64,000 bases of DNA from Cyclobacteriaceae bacterium (GTDB taxonomy: Bacteria; Bacteroidota; Bacteroidia; Cytophagales; Cyclobacteriaceae): contig JANQKF010000033.1 of the NCBI GenBank assembly GCA_028281285.1, forward strand, positions 124,001 through 188,000. The letters run 5' to 3'. The translations under genes and the position numbers were made by a program. The number at the start of each line of letters is the position of its first letter. The stretch's first letter is position 1. The notes below the pieces were generated by a model. It did no database searches. It had not been told where the DNA came from and saw only the letters and a program-made list of their open reading frames with translations. Shown piece after piece: positions 43,539 to 52,413 of the stretch.

Positions 43539-43949
43539 ATGAAAACAATAAAAAAAATAATAACTCTTTCCATAATTGGAGTATTTGCACTCTTGGCATT
43601 TTATACCACCTCACCTCAGGCCAACGCCAGCCATGAGAGTCTTGAATTTTGTAATGGACCGGTAGGGCCGGTAGCATTTAAAATGCTAAACGGAGGTGTT
43701 TACCAGGATACAACAAGTGCCGTACGCTTCGTTTCCAATGCCAGTTGCGGAATTATTACCTACCACTGGAAATTCGAGGCGAGTGGGGTAACCATGAGCA
43801 GCACCACCAATGTTCTCAGAAATATTACCGTGGCTGATACTGAGGTGCCAGTCGGTACGAGTAATGTTCTTCATTGGACAACCCATGACCTGGGGAACGG
43901 CATCTGGTTATCACCAACCATTACGCAGTCAATGACTAGACTTAACTAG
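43539..43949 (+). CDS. Small secreted protein of a new tandem family, copy 3
   Basis: Starting at the ATG at 43539 (five bases after the stop of copy 2), this 136-residue protein has a signal peptide ending near ANASHE. It repeats AFKMLNGGVYQDTTSAVRFV, ITYHWKFEASG, DTEVPVGTSNVLHW and TQSMTRLN. It is closer to copy 2 than to copy 1. The conserved Gly-Val-Tyr, Arg-Phe, His-Trp, Pro-x-Gly-Thr-Ser and Thr-Arg positions define the family. Tight spacing suggests copies 2 and 3 share an mRNA. Confidence 0.65.
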   Translation: MKTIKKIITLSIIGVFALLAFYTTSPQANASHESLEFCNGPVGPVAFKMLNGGVYQDTTSAVRFVSNASCGIITYHWKFEASGVTMSSTTNVLRNITVADTEVPVGTSNVLHWTTHDLGNGIWLSPTITQSMTRLN

Positions 43950-43956
43950 CAATACC

Positions 43957-43984
43957 GGGGAGTTGTACTGACGTGCAACTTCCC
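43957..43984. terminator. Twelve-bp hairpin between convergent genes
   Basis: GGGGAGTTGTAC (43957-43968) pairs with GTGCAACTTCCC (43973-43984) around TGAC with two G-T pairs. It lies between the end of the tandem secreted genes and the end of mtaB, without a long T-tract on either side. Probably a bidirectional stop. Confidence 0.6.
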
Positions 43985-43996
43985 TAACCCTTCACC

Positions 43997-45316
43997 CTAG
44001 TGGTTTTCAAAAACCAGTTCAGGCTCATTTACTTCTACTAACCCGTTTTCGTTGATCGATTTGAGCTCCACTACTTTTAATTCGTTGATCAGCATAGGGT
44101 CATACTTAGCGGAAACGCGTACATAGTTTTCAGTAAAACCATGCATCATGCCATCCTCTACATCATCTTCGAAGAGGACTGTGGCAGTGCGACCCAAATT
44201 CTGTTCATAGAACTGACGCTTTTTCTTTTGTGATAGAATTCTCAACATCTTCGAGCGCTCTTGTCTCACTTTCATTGGAACTGGATTATCCATAGTAGGG
44301 GCTGTGGTGTTTGCGCGTTCAGAGTAAGTGAAAACGTGGAGGTAAGAAATATCCAGTTCATTCAGGAAGTTGTAAGTGTCTAAAAAATCCTCCTCGGTTT
44401 CCCCGGGAAAACCCACAATCACATCCACCCCGATACAACAGTGCGGCATGAGTTGTTTGATCTTATTTACCCTGTCCTCATATAACTCACGTAGGTATCG
44501 CCTTCTCATGTTTCGCAGGATCTTGTTGCTTCCTGACTGTAGTGGAACATGAAAATGAGGGACAAAGCGTTGTGACTGGGAAACATAGTCGATTACCTCA
44601 TTATTCAAGAGGTTTGGTTCGATGGAGGAGATCCGAATTCGGTCGATACCTTCCAACTGATCAATTTCCTTGACCAGATCCAGGAAGCGTTCTTTCCGCT
44701 TCCCATCTTGAATTCCAAAATCACCAATATTGACCCCGGTCAAGACAATTTCTTTAGTGTCAGTTGCTGCAATTTCACGAGCGGATTCTAAAATGTTAGC
44801 GATGCTGTCACTCCTGCTTTTACCCCGAGCCAATGGGATGGTACAAAATGCGCAATGATAATTGCACCCGTCTTGTACCTTAAGAAAGGTGCGTGTTCTG
44901 TCATTGATTGAGTAAGCATTATTAAAGGCGGTCGCTTCTTTTATCTCAGATGCCAGTACTTTGGCTTCAGGTGTTTTCACAAATCCATCGAGGAGTTCGA
45001 CTAATCTGAATTTTTCTGCAGCACCTAAAACCGCATCCACTCCAGGGATTTCCGAGATCTCCTTAGGCTTTAATTGAGCATAACAACCTATGATGGCTAC
45101 ATAACCATCAGGATTAATTTTTTGAGCTTCCCGAACTATCTTCTTACACTTTTTATCAGCGTTTTCGGTCACTGAACAAGTATTAATAATAAAGATATCT
45201 GGCGTATTAGAAAAGTCGACCTTCACATACCCCTTCTGCTCGAACATCCTTGAGATAGTCGAGGTTTCTGAGAAATTCAGTTTACAACCAAGGGTATAAA
45301 AGGCGACCTTTTTCAT
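43997..45316 (-). CDS. mtaB: tRNA t6A37 methylthiotransferase MtaB
   Basis: The 439-residue protein is a radical-SAM methylthiotransferase. The N-terminal UPF0004 domain has three cysteines (LGCKLNFSE, INTCSVT, IIGCYAQL), the radical-SAM cluster is CNYHCAFC with IPLARGKSRS, and a TRAM domain ends the chain (VLFEDDVEDGMMHGFTENYV). These features and the 'GCKLN' opening indicate MtaB, which adds a methylthio group to t6A at position 37 of ANN-decoding tRNAs, rather than MiaB or RimO. The gene stands alone, divergent from glnN. Confidence 0.93.
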   Translation of the reverse strand: MKKVAFYTLGCKLNFSETSTISRMFEQKGYVKVDFSNTPDIFIINTCSVTENADKKCKKIVREAQKINPDGYVAIIGCYAQLKPKEISEIPGVDAVLGAAEKFRLVELLDGFVKTPEAKVLASEIKEATAFNNAYSINDRTRTFLKVQDGCNYHCAFCTIPLARGKSRSDSIANILESAREIAATDTKEIVLTGVNIGDFGIQDGKRKERFLDLVKEIDQLEGIDRIRISSIEPNLLNNEVIDYVSQSQRFVPHFHVPLQSGSNKILRNMRRRYLRELYEDRVNKIKQLMPHCCIGVDVIVGFPGETEEDFLDTYNFLNELDISYLHVFTYSERANTTAPTMDNPVPMKVRQERSKMLRILSQKKKRQFYEQNLGRTATVLFEDDVEDGMMHGFTENYVRVSAKYDPMLINELKVVELKSINENGLVEVNEPELVFENH

Positions 45317-45503
45317 TGAGGCCGCAAAGTTATTGAATTCTTGCTTTAGAAATGGCTATTAAGTGCGAAATTCTAAGATTTACAAAAATGAATTTCCTTA
45401 TTGATGAGGCATCAAATTTTAGTGAGTTTTGATTGAATTTTGAAAAAAATGAAAAATCAGGGTAAAAAAAGAATTGATATCAAGATTATTTATGCAAATC
45501 AAT

Positions 45504-45511
45504 TACATTTG
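45504..45511 (+). promoter_or_regulatory. Predicted -7 box of the glnN promoter
   Basis: TACATTTG matches TAnnTTTG exactly, 32 bp before the glnN start codon. A TTGA lies 27 bp further upstream, so the -33 element is weak, as would suit an activator-dependent promoter; glnN is usually nitrogen-controlled. Confidence 0.5.
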
Positions 45512-45542
45512 GGGTAGAATCGAAACATAACAAATATCCCCA

Positions 45543-47705
45543 ATGCCCAATCAACGACATAGAGCACTCCAAGCCTTAACAAATAGGACGACAGAGCGCG
45601 TATTTCCTCCGACCGATAAGATATCGGATTATTTCGGAGAGGATGTATTTAATATGAACCGAATGAAAGAGTCTTTGGCACCGGACACTTTCAAAAAGGT
45701 AAAAGATGCCATTTCCAAGGGTAAGAAAATTGATGTAGATACCGCAAATGAAATAGCCTCAGCGGTTAAAACCTGGGCAATTTCGAAAGGGACTACCCAT
45801 TACACCCACTGGTTCCAACCATTGACTGGATCAACTGCGGAAAAGCATGATTCATTTTTTGATGCTTCTAAAGGACTTGAGACATTTAAGGGTTCTGCAT
45901 TGATACAACAAGAACCGGATGCGTCCTCTTTTCCAAATGGCGGAATTCGAAGCACATTTGAAGCGAGAGGTTATACCGCCTGGGATCCAAGTTCTCCTAT
46001 TTTTATTTGGGGTAGGACCCTTTGTATTCCTACGATTTTTGTTTCCTATACTGGTGAAGCGCTAGACTACAAAGCACCACTTTTAAAAGCGGTCGAAGCG
46101 GTTGATAAGGCTGCAGTGAAGGTCTGCCAACTGTTTGATCGAAACGTGAGCAAAGTGAATGCCTCCTTAGGTTGTGAGCAAGAATACTTTGTGGTAGACA
46201 AGGCCATGTTCAACTCAAGACCTGATCTTGTGATGAGTGGGAGAACAGTATATGGTCATAATCCGGCAAGAGGACAGCAACTTGACGATCACTACTTCGG
46301 CTCAATTCCAAGCAGGGTTTATAACTACATGAAGGATTTTGAGATTGAAGCCTTAAAATTGGGTATACCTGTAATGACCCGACACAATGAGGTGGCCCCG
46401 AGTCAGTTTGAAGTTGCTCCATTGTTCGAGGATATAAATGTCGCTACGGATCATAATTCATTATTAATGGATGTGATGAAGCGCGTGGCCGATCGGCACG
46501 AGTTGAAAGTGATCTTTCATGAAAAGCCTTTTGCTGGCTTGAATGGTAGTGGAAAACATAACAATTGGTCATTGATTACGAATACCGGTGTAAATCTTTT
46601 TCAACCCAGCTCCAGCGCGAGAGAAAACTTGCAATTCCTCGTCTTTTTTGTGTCGACTATTCGTGCAATATATAAGAATGCGGACTTGCTAAGGGCCAGT
46701 ATTGCATCAGCTGGTAATGATCACCGACTGGGAGCCAATGAAGCTCCTCCCGCAATCATGTCTGTGTTTATCGGATCCGAGTTGACTGCTGTGCTGGACG
46801 AACTGGAGAGCAATGGCAATATCAAAGTGGACAAAGGCGATAACATGTACATGAAGCTGGGTATTGACAAAATCCCTGAGATCATTCTTGACAATACAGA
46901 CAGAAACAGGACATCTCCTTTCGCATTCACCGGTAATAAGTTCGAGTTCCGAGCAGTGGGTTCCGATCAGAATACTGCAGGACCGATGACCGTATTGAAT
47001 CTAATTGTTGCTGAACAGTTAAAAGATTTCCATGCTCAAGTGACTAAAGCAATGGAGAATGGAGAGGACAAGAAGGTCGCTATTGCCAATGTCTTGAGAG
47101 AGTACATCAAGGAATCAAAGAGTATCCGCTTCGAAGGCGATGGTTATTCTCAGGAATGGGTGGATGAAGCCGAGAAAAGAGGATTGTCCAATGTAAAGAA
47201 TACAGCGAGAGCTCTTGATGCATATCTATCAGAAAGGTCTGTTAAGCTTTTTGAAAATTTTGGTGTAATGAGCCAGATCGAACTTGAGGCGCGGAATGAG
47301 ATACGACTTGAGAATTATATCATGAAAATTCAGATTGAGGCGAGAGTGATGGGGGAGATGGCCCTGAATCAAATTATTCCGGCTGCCATGAAATATCAGA
47401 ATAAGCTAATTGAAAATGCCAAAGGGCTTAAAGACTTTGGTGTTGATAATTCGCATACAATCGATACGCTTGAACGAGTGAGCAGGAACATCGCCTCTTT
47501 GAAGGAAAACGTGAGTGCAATGATTGAAGAGAGGAAGCAGGTAAATCTGATTGAAGACTCCAGAGAAAAGGCGATCGCATATTGTGATAGAATCAAAGAG
47601 AAGTATTTTGATGAAATCCGTTATGCAGCAGACCAACTTGAGCTGAACATCGATGACGAGGATTGGCCATTGTCCAAGTATCGAGAGATGTTATTTTTGA
47701 GGTAA
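45543..47705 (+). CDS. glnN: Glutamine synthetase, type III
   Basis: The 720-residue length and sequence (DKISDYFGEDVFNMNRMK; THYTHWFQPLTG; EQEYFVVDK; TRHNEVAPSQFEVAPLFEDI; KPFAGLNGSGKHNNWS; ASAGNDHRLGANEAPPA) identify the large GlnN/GSIII family, which replaces or supplements GSI in Bacteroidota. It makes glutamine from glutamate, ammonia and ATP. Metal- and substrate-binding Glu/His residues lie in EQEYF, NEVAPSQ and NGSGKHNN. The C-terminal helical part (residues 560-720) carries the family's long alpha-helices. A Rho-independent terminator follows, so it is monocistronic. Confidence 0.95.
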   Translation: MPNQRHRALQALTNRTTERVFPPTDKISDYFGEDVFNMNRMKESLAPDTFKKVKDAISKGKKIDVDTANEIASAVKTWAISKGTTHYTHWFQPLTGSTAEKHDSFFDASKGLETFKGSALIQQEPDASSFPNGGIRSTFEARGYTAWDPSSPIFIWGRTLCIPTIFVSYTGEALDYKAPLLKAVEAVDKAAVKVCQLFDRNVSKVNASLGCEQEYFVVDKAMFNSRPDLVMSGRTVYGHNPARGQQLDDHYFGSIPSRVYNYMKDFEIEALKLGIPVMTRHNEVAPSQFEVAPLFEDINVATDHNSLLMDVMKRVADRHELKVIFHEKPFAGLNGSGKHNNWSLITNTGVNLFQPSSSARENLQFLVFFVSTIRAIYKNADLLRASIASAGNDHRLGANEAPPAIMSVFIGSELTAVLDELESNGNIKVDKGDNMYMKLGIDKIPEIILDNTDRNRTSPFAFTGNKFEFRAVGSDQNTAGPMTVLNLIVAEQLKDFHAQVTKAMENGEDKKVAIANVLREYIKESKSIRFEGDGYSQEWVDEAEKRGLSNVKNTARALDAYLSERSVKLFENFGVMSQIELEARNEIRLENYIMKIQIEARVMGEMALNQIIPAAMKYQNKLIENAKGLKDFGVDNSHTIDTLERVSRNIASLKENVSAMIEERKQVNLIEDSREKAIAYCDRIKEKYFDEIRYAADQLELNIDDEDWPLSKYREMLFLR

Positions 47706-47727
47706 GGTTAACAAACCGACAAAACAG

Positions 47728-47758
47728 AAAGTCACTCTTAAAATGGGTGACTTTTTTG
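47728..47758 (+). terminator. Rho-independent terminator of glnN
   Basis: AAAGTCAC (47728-47735) pairs with GTGACTTT (47747-47754) across an 11-nt loop, followed by more T (TTT at 47755-47757). Confidence 0.8.
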
Positions 47759-47775
47759 TTGTAAGTTAGTTTGAG

Positions 47776-48675
47776 ATGGCTAAAAATAGGAAATGGAAAA
47801 AAAGGCTAGGTTGGGGTTGTCTTGGTAGCATGGTTTTGATCGTTGTGCTTGCTCATTTGGCAACTGGGTGCATGAATTTGACCATGTCCGATAAACAAGT
47901 TCGAAAGTACTTTGAGGGAATTGAGCCAAAGCCTGAAAGCAGATTTTATGAAGTGGATGACTATACCATGCATTATAAAGTCTTGGAGAAACCAGGAAAT
48001 GGAACATTGATCTTTATCCATGGAACCCCTGGTTCCTGGAGTGCCTATATCGACTATTTTAAGGATTCACTTTATTATAACAATGCTACCATTATTTCTC
48101 CGGATCGACCAGGATTTGGGAAGTCCAGCTATGGGCAACCTCGAGGGAAACTTGAAGATCAAAGTCGGTTGTTGAAGCCCTTGCTTGAGCAGTACCCAGC
48201 GCCAAGGATCTTAATTGGTCATTCTTTAGGAGGGCCCATTGCGGCTCGTATGGCCATGGATTATCCCGGTTTGGTGGAAGGTATGGTATTACTGGCTCCT
48301 GCGTTGGACCCACAACTGGAGCCTGATGAAGATTGGTTCAGAGTACCATTGCGATGGCCGATAATAGAAGGACTTGTTCCAAAGATCTTTCGAATTTCAA
48401 ATGAAGAGTTGATATTCCTGGAAGAAGAACTAGAGCTGATGATGCCCAAATGGAAATTAATTGAAATCCCGACCGTGGTAATACAAGGGGCAAAAGATGT
48501 ACTTGTGCACCCGGATAATGGGCTATTTGCTGACAGTGTTCTGGTAAATGCAGATAAGGAGATTATTATGTTAGAAGAACAAAATCACTTTCTTCCATGG
48601 AGTGAATACGAATTAGTTCGAGAGACTACTCTAAAAATGCTAAAGAGCCTTTTAACTAACACGGGTAGCAATTAA
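47776..48675 (+). CDS. Alpha/beta-fold hydrolase, membrane-anchored
   Basis: The 299-residue protein has an N-terminal hydrophobic segment (LGSMVLIVVLAHLATGC) which could be a signal anchor or a lipoprotein signal with Cys32. The hydrolase core is clear: oxyanion HGTPGSWSAY, SPDRPGFGKSSYG, nucleophile elbow GHSLGG (Ser150), acid in GAKDVLVHPD and His in EQNHFLPW. Substrate unknown; small ester or epoxide-type compounds are typical. Its end overlaps that of the convergent Lacal_2735 gene by four bases. Confidence 0.87.
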   Translation: MAKNRKWKKRLGWGCLGSMVLIVVLAHLATGCMNLTMSDKQVRKYFEGIEPKPESRFYEVDDYTMHYKVLEKPGNGTLIFIHGTPGSWSAYIDYFKDSLYYNNATIISPDRPGFGKSSYGQPRGKLEDQSRLLKPLLEQYPAPRILIGHSLGGPIAARMAMDYPGLVEGMVLLAPALDPQLEPDEDWFRVPLRWPIIEGLVPKIFRISNEELIFLEEELELMMPKWKLIEIPTVVIQGAKDVLVHPDNGLFADSVLVNADKEIIMLEEQNHFLPWSEYELVRETTLKMLKSLLTNTGSN

Positions 48676-48833
48676 GGAAGGGCTTCAATTCTGACCAGAA
48701 TTTCGTTGGCTTCGGCCGTCTTCAAGTCACTTGCCTTTCTGTCAGTATGCGATAGGTGATATGCCTCGTCTATCAATTTTTGATACTTTATTTGAAGCTT
48801 TTCTTTCTCAGATTTCTTTCGGAACAATCCCAT
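48672..48833 (-). CDS. Lacal_2735-type small protein
   Basis: A longer reading exists upstream (to 48968), but that extension lies inside the MORN-repeat gene. The ATG at 48833 gives a 53-residue protein: MGLFRKKSEKEKLQIKYQKL, then DEAYHLSHTDRKASDLKTAE, ending in 'LVRIEALP'. This is the pattern of Lacal_2735 family proteins of Bacteroidota, which are short, helical and of unknown function. It is separated by 31 bp from the upstream MORN-like gene and overlaps the end of the convergent hydrolase gene. Confidence 0.75.
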   Translation of the reverse strand: MGLFRKKSEKEKLQIKYQKLIDEAYHLSHTDRKASDLKTAEANEILVRIEALP

Positions 48834-48864
48834 GGTTGGACAACTTGTTCTGTAATGGAATTGT

Positions 48865-50400
48865 TTAGCGATTACGGACATCGACCAATTCACCGGCCTC
48901 GTAGACTTCGTATTTAATGAATCGACCGCTTTTCGAATAAATCCTCCATCGCCCTTCTTTGAGTCCATTCTTCATTTCACCATCCATTAACTTTCGCTCA
49001 CGCTCGTCATAAAATGTCCATACTCCCTCAGGCACACCATTTTTGTAATTACCCTCGGAATACTTTTTGCCATTTTCATAATAAGTGATTCGATTTCCGT
49101 TACCTCCATCCAGATTTCCAATAGGTAAGACATCTCCATTAATGGTTGTGTAGGAGGACACTTTCAAAAGCCTATTCTTACTCCATGTTTCATCTTGCAT
49201 GGGAAAACCGTTTTTATGAAAGCTGCCCCAAAGACCATCTTTTGCTCCGAGATTGTAACTCCCAATAGCTTTTAGGTTTCCGTTTTCATGATAATAAAAC
49301 CATTGGCCATTTTCTGTTCCTAACCTGAATTGCCCTTCAGCGATTAACTTGCCGGCCTCACTAAAATATTTCCAATTGCCTGTTTTGTCATTGTTGGCAT
49401 ACTTGCCAAAACTGGAGATCATCCCGTTTTCATGGTATTCCTTCCATAATTCGGTTTTAATTCCTAGTCGATATTCTCCTTCAACAGACTTCATGCCGTT
49501 GTCAAAGAACTCGATATAGCTACTATCAGGTAGTCCAAGCCGATATCTCATCTCGGAACGCAACTGTCGATTCGGGTGCCAGGTACGTTCTACCCCAACA
49601 GGCTGATCATCTTTATAATTCAATTGAGATCTCTTCCTTCCATTTTCATAAAATGTCTCCCATAAGTTGACCTTTTTCCCGAATTGATAATGTTCGATGG
49701 CAGCCCTCGATCCATATTCATGATAGTAGGTCCACTTTCCATGTTTTTTACCATTTTTATACTCTCCTTCTTCTTCAGTCTGACCAGGGTAATATGACTT
49801 TTTCCAACGCCCATTGAGCATGCCGTTCTCAAATGTGGTAGTGAGAATGATTTCATCATATCCATTGAGCTGAATAAAAGGGCCATGTAAAATGCCATCC
49901 CGATATTGGCTTATGTACTCGGTTTCACCGAAATCGTAAAAGGTTCTCCATTCGCCCACCTTCTTTCCATTGGAATATTTACCCGCCTCTCTTCTTTCCC
50001 GATTTGAGTGATAGCTCCTCCAATTGCCATTTAATTGATTTTGTGCAAATGTTGCTCTTATTAAAGGGGATCCGGATTCATTATATAGAATGTATGATCC
50101 GCTAATCGTATCGTTTTTATAAGGAATAACGACTCGCTTTTTACCTCTCTCAAAAATCACCCAGTCCCCAGACCGTAATCCATTGTCGTAATTACCAATT
50201 TCCAGGTACGAGCTGTCACTGTTGTAGTTCATCCAGTCACCATTTCGGATTCCATCCGTCAATTCGCCCTTGGAGAGGAGAGAGGTGTCAGACGACAAGA
50301 ACCTTAATTCATAATCAAAGGATTGGGAGGTGGCATAGTGACAGAAAGTCAATAAAAGAAGTGTTGTCCAAAACTTAGGTGAAGCAGAATTAAATGGCAT
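48865..50400 (-). CDS. Secreted MORN-like (YwqK-type) repeat protein
   Basis: The 511-residue product has a signal peptide (LLLTFCHYATSQ) and about sixteen tandem repeats of roughly 23 residues built as G-x-Y/F-x-x-G-x-x-x-G-x-W-x-x-Y/F, e.g. GKYSNGKKVGEWRTF, GEYKNGKKHGKWTYY, GNYKNGVPEGVWTFY. The class is called MORN_2 or 'YwqK family antitoxin', although an antitoxin role is not established and is unlikely for a secreted protein. A long beta-hairpin ribbon is expected, acting as a scaffold or surface binder. Repeats diverge most around residues 250-300. Confidence 0.8.
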   Translation of the reverse strand: MPFNSASPKFWTTLLLLTFCHYATSQSFDYELRFLSSDTSLLSKGELTDGIRNGDWMNYNSDSSYLEIGNYDNGLRSGDWVIFERGKKRVVIPYKNDTISGSYILYNESGSPLIRATFAQNQLNGNWRSYHSNRERREAGKYSNGKKVGEWRTFYDFGETEYISQYRDGILHGPFIQLNGYDEIILTTTFENGMLNGRWKKSYYPGQTEEEGEYKNGKKHGKWTYYHEYGSRAAIEHYQFGKKVNLWETFYENGRKRSQLNYKDDQPVGVERTWHPNRQLRSEMRYRLGLPDSSYIEFFDNGMKSVEGEYRLGIKTELWKEYHENGMISSFGKYANNDKTGNWKYFSEAGKLIAEGQFRLGTENGQWFYYHENGNLKAIGSYNLGAKDGLWGSFHKNGFPMQDETWSKNRLLKVSSYTTINGDVLPIGNLDGGNGNRITYYENGKKYSEGNYKNGVPEGVWTFYDERERKLMDGEMKNGLKEGRWRIYSKSGRFIKYEVYEAGELVDVRNR

Positions 50401-50484
50401 ATGTTTTTATACACATTAGTCGAAGATTCGATCCAACGAGATCAAATATTAAGCCAAAAATTTACACTTGTAATCTTCCTCTGA

Positions 50485-51480
50485 TTACCAACGAATCAAG
50501 GCCGATGCCCAGGTAAACCCACTACCGAATGCAGCCAGACAAAGAAGGTCGCCTTCCTTTAACTTTTCTTTCTCCCATGCTTCGCTAATCGCAATAGGGA
50601 TTGATGCAGCTGTGGTATTTCCGTAGTGCATTATATTGTTAAACACCTTTTCATCCGGAAGGTTCATCTGCTTTTGTACAAAATTACTTATCCTCAAATT
50701 GGCCTGATGCGGAATAAACAAGTCAATATCTTCCGGTGAATGTCCATTATGTTGAAGTGCTTCTTGAATTACCTCGCTGAAACGAACCACTGCATGTTTG
50801 AACACGGCATTTCCATTCATGGTCAAATTGAATGTAGGACCCTCAATGAGTTCCTGGGAAAGTCTAACCTTTCTGCTGCTACCCGGATCTTTTACATATA
50901 ATTCTTCAGCAAAATCTCCATCAGCATGGAGGTGGGTAGATAGTATCCCTTTTCCATTTTCTGATCGTGTGATAATTGCAGCTCCCGCTCCGTCAGCAAA
51001 AATCACCGAACTCGATCTTCCGGCAGTAGACTTGTCAAGCGCTGAGGACTGGATTTCAGCACCAACGACCAGAACATTTTTGTACATACCGGTTTTCACA
51101 AACTGATCCGCAATCGACAACGCGTAGATAAACCCTGAACATGCATTTCTTATATCCAGTGCTCCTATTCCTTGAAGTCCTAATTCACGTTGCATCAAAA
51201 CGCCCGATCCAGGGAAAAAGTAATCTGGTGTGATGGTGGCAAAAACAATGAAGTCAATTTCTTCAACTTTGGTTTGGGATCTCTCCATCGCCATTCTGGC
51301 AGCCTTGGTTGCCATATTGGAAACAGTATCTTCGTCTGGGTTAAACCATCTTCGTTGCTCAATTCCTGTTCTCTCTACAATCCACTCGTTAGTGGTATCC
51401 ATAATTTTTTCCAGGTCATTGTTCGTCACTACTTTTTCCGGTACGTAATGACCAATCCCCGCTATTTTGGATGTATACAT
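50485..51480 (-). CDS. fabH: 3-oxoacyl-ACP synthase III (KAS III)
   Basis: The ATG at 51480 follows an in-frame TTG. The 331-residue protein has the Cys-His-Asn triad: DIRNACSGFIYAL (Cys114), FIPHQANLRI and HYGNTTAASIP. The N-terminus IAGIGHYVPEKVVTNNDLE and 'TNEWIVERTGIEQRRW' are standard for FabH, which condenses acetyl-CoA or branched acyl-CoA with malonyl-ACP to begin fatty-acid synthesis. It stands apart from other fab genes here, so it could be one of several KAS III copies, some of which feed unusual lipids. Confidence 0.92.
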   Translation of the reverse strand: MYTSKIAGIGHYVPEKVVTNNDLEKIMDTTNEWIVERTGIEQRRWFNPDEDTVSNMATKAARMAMERSQTKVEEIDFIVFATITPDYFFPGSGVLMQRELGLQGIGALDIRNACSGFIYALSIADQFVKTGMYKNVLVVGAEIQSSALDKSTAGRSSSVIFADGAGAAIITRSENGKGILSTHLHADGDFAEELYVKDPGSSRKVRLSQELIEGPTFNLTMNGNAVFKHAVVRFSEVIQEALQHNGHSPEDIDLFIPHQANLRISNFVQKQMNLPDEKVFNNIMHYGNTTAASIPIAISEAWEKEKLKEGDLLCLAAFGSGFTWASALIRW

Positions 51481-51687
51481 GTTCAATTTATTTGGCCCAA
51501 ATTAAGTAAATATTAAGGATATCTGTGACATGGGATTATTCTGCCTTTCATATAAAAATCCACATGATATCTATCTTTGCTATTGACTTTAAAATACAAA
51601 AGCCAGTTTTTCGATTGCCTTAATTAATATTCCGGTAACCTATTTTTGGAGATAGCGTAACAACGTGTGAGTGAATTGATTGTGAAG

Positions 51688-52398
51688 ATGCTAATATCAG
51701 TAAGAAAAGCGATGCTATTAGCCCTGCCGGCCATTCTTGTAATGGCTAGTTGTGGTTCAAATCATCCAAGTGGGGACGAAATCATGGAACGAGCCTTCGC
51801 GAGGCACGGAGGCGAGTACTTAAAGAATTTGGAAGTCGATTTCAAATTCAGGAACCACAAATACAATGCGAAACTCGTTGATGGTGAATTCACTTTTCAA
51901 AACCGCGTTGCACTTCATGAAAAAATGGAAAAGGAGAATCGTGCCATGACTGTTACGAATGGGCGAATGTTCAACACTTCCAGTACTAACTCAGTCATTC
52001 ATTTTGCCCTGCTACCTTATAATATTAACAACTCTATGGCGCATAAACAGCTTATGTGCACGAGCAAGATAAAAGGTGAGCCCTATTATAAAGTTGAGGT
52101 AACATTTGATCGTAATGGAGGAGGAGATGATTTTGAGGATGTTTATATCTACTGGGTCCACAAAGAGAATTTTACGATTGACTATTTAGCCTACAGTTTT
52201 CATATCAATGGTGGCGGAGTTCGTTTCAGAGAAGCCTATAATCAAAGGGAGGTCAACGGAGTCAGATTTCAGGATTATATCAATTACACGATTGACCAGG
52301 ATTTCCCGGCTCAAGAGTTGGACTATGCTTTTGAGTCTGGCCTTCTTAGAGAAATTTCCAGAATAGATTTGGAAGAAATTCAGGTGGTCACAAAGTAG
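51688..52398 (+). CDS. DUF6503-family lipoprotein
   Basis: The ATG at 51688 gives a lipoprotein signal (LLALPAILVMASC). The 236-residue protein has family features: 'HFALLPYNINNSMAHKQLMC', 'IKGEPYYKVEVTFDRNGGGD', DFEDVYIYWVHKENFTIDYL and 'FRFREAYNQ'-like strands. It is predicted to form a curved beta-sheet (LolA/LolB-like) holding hydrophobic ligands. Role unknown. The preceding GTG at 51667 is less likely a start. Confidence 0.8.
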   Translation: MLISVRKAMLLALPAILVMASCGSNHPSGDEIMERAFARHGGEYLKNLEVDFKFRNHKYNAKLVDGEFTFQNRVALHEKMEKENRAMTVTNGRMFNTSSTNSVIHFALLPYNINNSMAHKQLMCTSKIKGEPYYKVEVTFDRNGGGDDFEDVYIYWVHKENFTIDYLAYSFHINGGGVRFREAYNQREVNGVRFQDYINYTIDQDFPAQELDYAFESGLLREISRIDLEEIQVVTK

Positions 52399-52413
52399 GA
52401 GTCAATCTGACCT

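Noticed and set aside
48834-48968. N-terminal extension of the Lacal_2735 protein
   Set aside because: The extension reads through the 3' end of the MORN-like gene in another frame. The family normally starts with M-x-L-F-x-K-K, matching the ATG at 48833.
48865-50400. Toxin-antitoxin locus based on the YwqK antitoxin label
   Set aside because: The protein has a signal peptide and many repeats, and no toxin gene is adjacent. The label is an artefact of family naming.
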